From the NCBI GenBank assembly GCA_022225965.2, contig JAKJXP020000001.1, forward strand, positions 744,001-808,000: a stretch of DNA of 64,000 bases, read 5' to 3'. Position numbers and translations under genes: made by a program. The notes under the pieces are model-generated. The model was given only the letters and a program-made list of their open reading frames with translations, made no database searches and was not told where the DNA came from. Below, piece by piece: positions 58,946-64,000 of this stretch. Within the stretch, counting starts at the first letter, position 1, and each line of letters starts with the position of its first letter. The DNA comes from Diatrype stigma (lineage: Eukaryota > Ascomycota > Sordariomycetes > Xylariales > Diatrypaceae).

Positions 58946-61766
58946 TTAGAACGGTCCGTCATCGTGCCCACCGTTGACGCCGTTCACAGCGACTTGATCC
59001 GCTTGGGGCTCACGCCAGAGCTCGCCGTTCTCGGGTAAAGAACCATTGGTCTGCAGATGCACACCGGAATCTCCAGGAGATGACACTTCGTGCTTCTTAC
59101 CAGCATTGTATGCCATCTTGGTACCGTTCGGACCTTGCTCGCCGGATGAGGCCGTACGTTCTGAACCTGGGTTGCCACGAGGAACGGCCGGTGAGAACTC
59201 AGGAACAGCAGCGGACAAATGCGACTCCACAGCGGCATGGCCATTGAGGCCAGTCGTCATTGGCGACACCATGTGCTCCCCGTTTAAGTAGGGTGCAAAA
59301 TGAGCGTTATGGCCACTGGGCGAGAAGACGGCAGGTGCGTCTGTTGGGTAACCGCCATGCATCATGGTAGGATACATCGCTGGCATCTGAAGGCGGTTAT
59401 GTCGATGCAGGGACTTTGGGCCCTCGTTCTGAGCCGAGGGGTCTCTCTGGTCCATTGGTTGAACCCAAGTGTCCCATCCTTCCCGTCGGCGTAACCGGTC
59501 GAGCCCATCTTCTCCCGTAACAAGCTCGACTTCTCTAGAGTTTTCACTTGCAACACGAACGAGGTTGTGGTCATGAGTCAGATCCTGCATCCGCCGAAAC
59601 TGAGTGATGAACTTCAAGAACACGAAACCCTGCGAGTCCATGTGCCTCCTCAGAAACATGTCTTTGCAGAGGTTGTCAATAGAGAAATAATACTCGATTT
59701 GAGTTTGCACCAGCGTCAGGATGTTGTTCTCGAAGTAGTTGAACGGGGATGGTTGCTGGGGGTACATAGCCGCATCGTAGGACACATTCACTGGCTGTAC
59801 TGGTGGCAGCCTTCCGTTTCCATGTCGTCCGCCGTTCGACTGCGATCGGCTTGACATCGAGCCAGGACGACCGCGATGGCCTCCCGGAGGCGGAGGTTGG
59901 AAAGGCGCCCCGTATGGTAACTGGGCATAGCCAGAACTGAATGATTGGGAAGCTTGTCTAGATGTACCGTTTGCGGGAACACCATATCCATGGGCACCCA
60001 TGGCAAACGGCGAATGAGGTTGATGGGACATGCTTCCCGATTGAGGATGACCGCCGCGGCCACGGCCATTACCCCGTGTTCGCTCGGAGTGCCTGGGGTT
60101 AACACCGTTCTGGACGGGGTATGTACTCTCCTGCGATGGATGCGTGTTAGCATCCTTGGTCGCACCAGATGACTTCGAAACACCCTCAGAGTGGCGATCT
60201 GCATTGCTAGAATGAGCGACTGTTTGCTGGGTAGTCACCGCTTCGGTCGTGTCTGAGCGGCCATGTTTCAGTGACTCAGGCTTCGTGTTCTATTGGACCA
60301 TGGGTTAGCACAAAGTTCCCAAAATCATAGGCAGGTGTGCCTATGCGAGGAACTTGGTCGCGATATCTTACGTTTGAAGAGTTCCCGGAAGGCTTCGGAG
60401 AACCAATGGATGCTGCGGATTTTCGAGAATCGCGGGACGAAGTATCCGTGGGAATCCGCTTGGATGCTTGGGGTGCTACAGAAGTAGCTCGAGAGTCGGT
60501 TCCATTTCCTTGAACACGATCTTGAAGGCTGTTAGTGAAAATGAGCCTAGCTAAGGCATGGGGTGGTGAATTACCATTTGTGCCGGTCAGACCAGCATTC
60601 TGGTGGCCCCGAGAGACACCCTCTCGTCCACCTCGGCCGGTGCTACCGACTCTACCACCGCCGCGAGGGCCACCCCGTGTTGGCAAAGGGGTGTTGAAAG
60701 AAACGGATGGGACAAACGGAACGGGTACCCATTTCCGAGTCTTACTCGAGGCTGCATCATCTTTGTCGTCCTTGTCGGACTTGTCGGTTTGAGCCTGTGG
60801 TTTGGTCTCTACAGCCGCTGTTTCGGGTGTGGGCCACGAGGCAGTGTTCACAACTGAGGATAAAGCATCCGAAGCCGCTCTACTTTCCTTTTCATTGGCC
60901 CTAGAACCTCTTGGTGCAGATCTCCGGAAAGATTGGTCGCTGTTATTGCGCGCATGCTCAAGTCCCTTCTTATGAGGCTTGTTGGCAGTAAATGCAGGCT
61001 TGCTATGTGCAGCATTCGATTGTGTCATATCGCTGGGGACTGATCGCGGCTTTTGGTCGGGGTTGGAGACGGCAGCGGTGGTGCTCCCGTGAGCCAGGGG
61101 TCGTGATGACGCTCCAACAGATGGAGCCGTCTTGACCTTGGCTGCTTGCGCCTCTCTTCTTTGCTGCCAAATATTGACTGCCGGAATTGGAGCCTCGGTC
61201 AATTCGGGCTGGGGCGGCGGTGGCACGCTCTCCTTGGCATCTTCGTCGTTGTCCTGCTCTGTGTCCTTCTCGGCTGCCCGGCTCTTCTTCCCCTTCTTCT
61301 TCCTAGCATCGTTGGGGTCTTGAGTACGAGAGCTCGAGTTGGTGCTCCTATCCCGCTTCTCTTCGCTCTGCTGCACGTTCTCGACCTGAGGCTTCTCAGC
61401 CTCTTGGGTCGGGAGAACAGATGGCTCAGAAGGCGGATTCGGTGTTGCAGCGGGTTCTTCGTTGGTCGGTTTTGTCTCTACATCGAGGTTGGCTTGGGCG
61501 GGCTGCGTGGAGGTAACCGAAGCCGGTCCTACGGACTCGTTTCCATTGGAGATGGCTGGAGTGGTAATCGACGATTCAATGCTACTACCAATCGTAGCGG
61601 TCGTGGCATCCTGGCTAGACTTATTAGAGGCCGGCGTTGTTTGGCTCGGACTCGACTGTGATGGAGCGGCCTGTGTTACGGACTGCCCCTTTGCAGCCTG
61701 TGCATATGAGAATGTTGTCGCAGTCGACATAGCTCCTGAGGTAGGCTTAGCAGTGCCAACAGACAT
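58946..61766 (-). CDS. La-domain RNA-binding protein (LARP1/Sro9-Slf1 type)
   Basis: RNA-binding protein predicted to associate with mRNA and polyribosomes and modulate translation or mRNA stability in the cytoplasm. Exons 60372-61766 and 58946-60289 join in phase (SGNSSN-NTKPESLKHG) to give 912 aa. The first ATG in frame gives MSVGTAKPTSG, soon followed by the FSYAQAAKG motif. The first half is low complexity (Ser, Thr, Pro, Lys) with KKKGKKSRAAEKDTEQ and RGG-like sequences around GGPRGGGRVGSTGRGGRE. A second RGG-like patch lies in exon 2 (RTRGNGRGRGGHPQSG). The La-type winged helix is at about 650-735: ILTLVQTQIEYYFSIDNLCK, then FLRRHMDSQGFVFLKFITQF and LVRVASENSREVELV. No RRM follows. The La motif assignment is firm. 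LARP1 versus Sro9/Slf1 orthology is inferred from the N-terminal motif and the lack of an RRM. Confidence 0.9.
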
Positions 61767-62905
61767 GCTATATGAATAGGTTGGCGTACGGTACACCGGG
61801 AAGTAGACACACGAAGTGCGTGTGCGCTTTGCTGCGCGCCTGTCAGACAGAAAGAGACTGTCGGCGTCCACCTACACACCGGATCAGGACCGGCCCGCAA
61901 GCACCTCACCCTTCTTAGGGTTATCGTCCACAGGGGCTGACGGGGGGCGGATGCAACGGAGGAAAGCCCAAAGATGCGTTGTTGCTCGGATGAATTAGTG
62001 GGGGGCAGCAGGAACGATGAAGATGCTCGATCCTGGATTGCTAGCCTAAACCTGGCAGACCTGGCAGACCTGGGTACGACAGCTTGGTGTAGGAGTTGGA
62101 CAATACTGGTTTGTGTTGTATTGTATTGTAAGAAGGATGGCTCGGGTGGGATAACCAAGGCAGGTCCAAGTCTTAATATGGTGGTCGGGGGTAACCAATC
62201 GTAAGAGTAAGACTTTTTTTCTGCCTTTAACAACGGGTGCGGGGTGCAGTCGGCCTAAGGTACGTACACAATTGCAGCCGACAGAAGGTTGCAGACGACT
62301 GTAAAAGGGAAACTATAACTGTCCAGTCTGCGCGGTCAAATCCAGTAGGACTGTGTAGTCTTGAAACCTAGAGATCTAGGGAGGGCAAGTCCGGCAATGG
62401 TAGAAGACGACAGTCGGAGCAACAACTCGAGGTTGATGAACCAGTAAACGAAGGTTTTGAGAGGTGACGGGGAGTAAGTGGGAAGGAGGGAAAGAAAAAA
62501 ATAATTGCTAGTAGTGAAAATGTACTGGTGGGATACTGGTGGGAAGATGGAGCCCGGAAAACGTGGCCTAGTGATTTAAGTTGATGTGTGATGGTACCGA
62601 CCATGTAGGTTCCGATGTATGTAGTATGTATGGGGGTCGGTAGTAGGCAGGCCAGTAAGTGTAGGTAGGAGTGAACACTGAAAGCCTCGCCGTGCTGCTA
62701 AGGCGGCTAAAAGGTACGAGGTAGGATTCCAATAAATCGAAAATCAATGCACGTGTGTACGTAGGTATGTATTCCAACAGTCCTGAGCAGGCCAGTCAGA
62801 TAAGAATACGGAATAAGAAATGAGGATACCAGTCAGAGCATCGGTATGTTCAGTTGTACGGTATGTTCAGTTGTATGCTGCGTTGTGATTCATCCTTGGG
62901 TGTGT

Positions 62906-62945
62906 GCAAGTGCAACAAGTGTTAGTGCAAGTGCGAGTGCAAGGC
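62906..62945. repeat. Degenerate GTGCAA hexamer repeat
   Basis: Consecutive units close to gtgcaa (with gtgtta, gtgcga and similar variants) over 40 bp in non-coding DNA. Confidence 0.75.
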
Positions 62946-63309
62946 AGCGGAACAATCACTGAAAGGTTTCAGGCCCTGGAAATACCTGAAATGTCTCTAG
63001 TATTCCATCAGATCAGGGCACACATGCAGTCGCAGCAGTACCAGTTCGAGTTCCAGATCCCGCCAGTTCCAATGGGAGACGTCGGGAGGAAGGATGCATG
63101 TGTAGGATTTAGGTACTGTGTTAATGCTGTGCGCCTGAGGAGGTACCTCGGCATGTATACGTTAAGAGTACAAGTGCCTGACTTACGGTTGAACCTTGAA
63201 GTGTTAGTGCCCTAAATTAGCTACATCCAGTTGATTAGTTGCCTTATCGATAATAACAGTAAAGTGCCGGTGCCGATACCTAGCAGCCTACTATGTATGT
63301 AGGTAGCAA

Positions 63310-63362
63310 GTGCCCATGCCAGTGCCCATGCCAGTGCCAGTGCCAGTGCCAGTGCTGATGCC
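63310..63362. repeat. GTGCCA/GTGCCC hexamer repeat
   Basis: Units of gtgccc-atgcca followed by repeated gtgcca over 53 bp. It is closely related in phase and core (GTGC) to the repeat at 62906-62945. Confidence 0.85.
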
Positions 63363-63396
63363 TAGGTATGAGCGGTACGGGTAACTGCCTAGGCAG

Positions 63397-63417
63397 GTAT
63401 GTATGTATGTATGTATA
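63397..63417. repeat. (GTAT)n microsatellite
   Basis: About five tetranucleotide units, directly after a cctaggcaggtat sequence related to the palindrome family. Confidence 0.85.
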
Positions 63418-63685
63418 ACTATGTACGCTTTGTAAGTACTAGCAGAGAGTTACCTGCCAATACCTACCATCTGCCAATACTAATACGAATACCGATGCCA
63501 TGCTGTTGCAAGCCAGAAAGGATGGTCAATGTCCGGTGTCAATTATGTCTAGAAGGAGAAGGAGAGATGCTCTTGACAAAACATCTCATCATTAGTAAAC
63601 CCGGTTAGCCGGTAATAATCATACCGACCCGCACATTCCGATATCAAGCAGACATATTAATGATCACAGTAGCAATACAGGTAAC

Positions 63686-63861
63686 TACCTAGGTAGGTTG
63701 GGCACGCAAGTCTTCTGTATGTAGGATGTACATGTAGTTAAGATGTATGTAAATAGGTACCTAGGTAGTTAGTGTACGCTGCAGAATGAACTATAGCACT
63801 GCAGTGTAAGCACCCTCCAGCATGCCTGGATGTTAAAGACTTGTTGTTATCTACCTAGGTA
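63686..63861. repeat. Cluster of three TACCTAGGTA palindromes
   Basis: Exact copies at 63686-63695, 63758-63767 and 63852-63861, each inside longer (TAGG/CCTA)-like sequence. Further exact copies lie at 19140-19149, 32959-32968, 56945-56954 and 57635-57644. Confidence 0.9.
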
Positions 63862-64000
63862 GGGTAGGTAAGTAGTTAGTAGTTCTACCTAGCAGTGTTT
63901 TCACAATGACAACTGCTAAAACACACAACCTTAAGTAACCATCGAAGCGGGATTTTTGGATAATTCGGAATATTCATCTGTGTGCCTCAGAAGCGATGGC

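Larger units (their letters stand above)
61767..64000. other. Right flank: LARP promoter and repeat-rich DNA
   Basis: No supported gene. The first 500-800 bp probably hold the LARP leader and promoter. The last 1.1 kb is dense in short repeats: degenerate GTGCNN hexamers (62906-62945 and 63310-63362), a (GTAT)n run (63397-63417) and three exact TACCTAGGTA palindromes between 63686 and 63861. Confidence 0.5.

Noticed and set aside
60530..60580. Possible 46-nt intron in LARP exon 1 (gtaatt to taacag)
   Set aside because: Splicing it would shift the frame, while reading through stays open for the whole exon and leads into the La domain.

Overview
The window is nuclear DNA of a filamentous ascomycete (Pezizomycotina, most likely a sordariomycete). 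The genes are short, well separated and carry GT-AG introns of about 50-150 bp. The encoded set is typical of these moulds: a chitin deacetylase with CBM18 modules, a FlbC-like conidiation regulator, a Zn2Cys6 regulator, a DUF3824-type protein and a fungal acetate kinase. No operons, phage, transposon, CRISPR array, rRNA or convincing tRNA was seen. Exon joins were worked out by hand from splice sites, reading phase and protein similarity recalled from family knowledge. None was tested against transcripts.

Layout, left to right: secreted chitin deacetylase (-, 797-2438); a 4.2 kb non-coding stretch; PAP2/DPP1-type lipid phosphatase (+, 6621-8261); casein kinase 2 beta subunit (-, 10151-11401); RIC1, part of the Ypt6/Rab6 exchange factor (-, 12606-16142), head to head with THO3/THOC3 of the mRNA export complex (+, 16959-18465); Zn2Cys6 transcription factor (+, 20194-23349); PHO84-like phosphate transporter (-, 24151-27041); fungal hypothetical protein (+, 29679-31119); acetate kinase (+, 32019-33712); FlbC-like C2H2 factor (-, 35849-36688) followed by 9.3 kb without a convincing gene; Prp31 (-, 45993-48208) head to head with Clf1/Syf3 (+, 49099-51224); DUF3824-like arginine/serine/aspartate-rich protein (-, 54270-56453); La-domain LARP1/Sro9-type RNA-binding protein (-, 58946-61766). 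The last 2.2 kb holds short repeats.

The genes do not form one pathway. Four of the fourteen serve RNA metabolism: Prp31 and Clf1 in the spliceosome, THO3 in export and a LARP in translation or mRNA stability. Prp31 and Clf1 share a promoter region of under 0.9 kb, which is the clearest functional pairing. Most others are housekeeping (CK2 beta, RIC1) or nutrient and wall functions (phosphate uptake, lipid phosphatase, acetate kinase, chitin deacetylase).

The main unusual signals are: a 10-bp palindrome, TACCTAGGTA, repeated exactly at least seven times and only in intergenic DNA; a sharp rise in GC inside clf1; near-matching intron positions in the two CBM18 modules of the chitin deacetylase; a 22-nt micro-exon in the phosphate transporter; and the long gene-poor region upstream of the flbC-like gene. 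I did not find a clear new multi-gene system.
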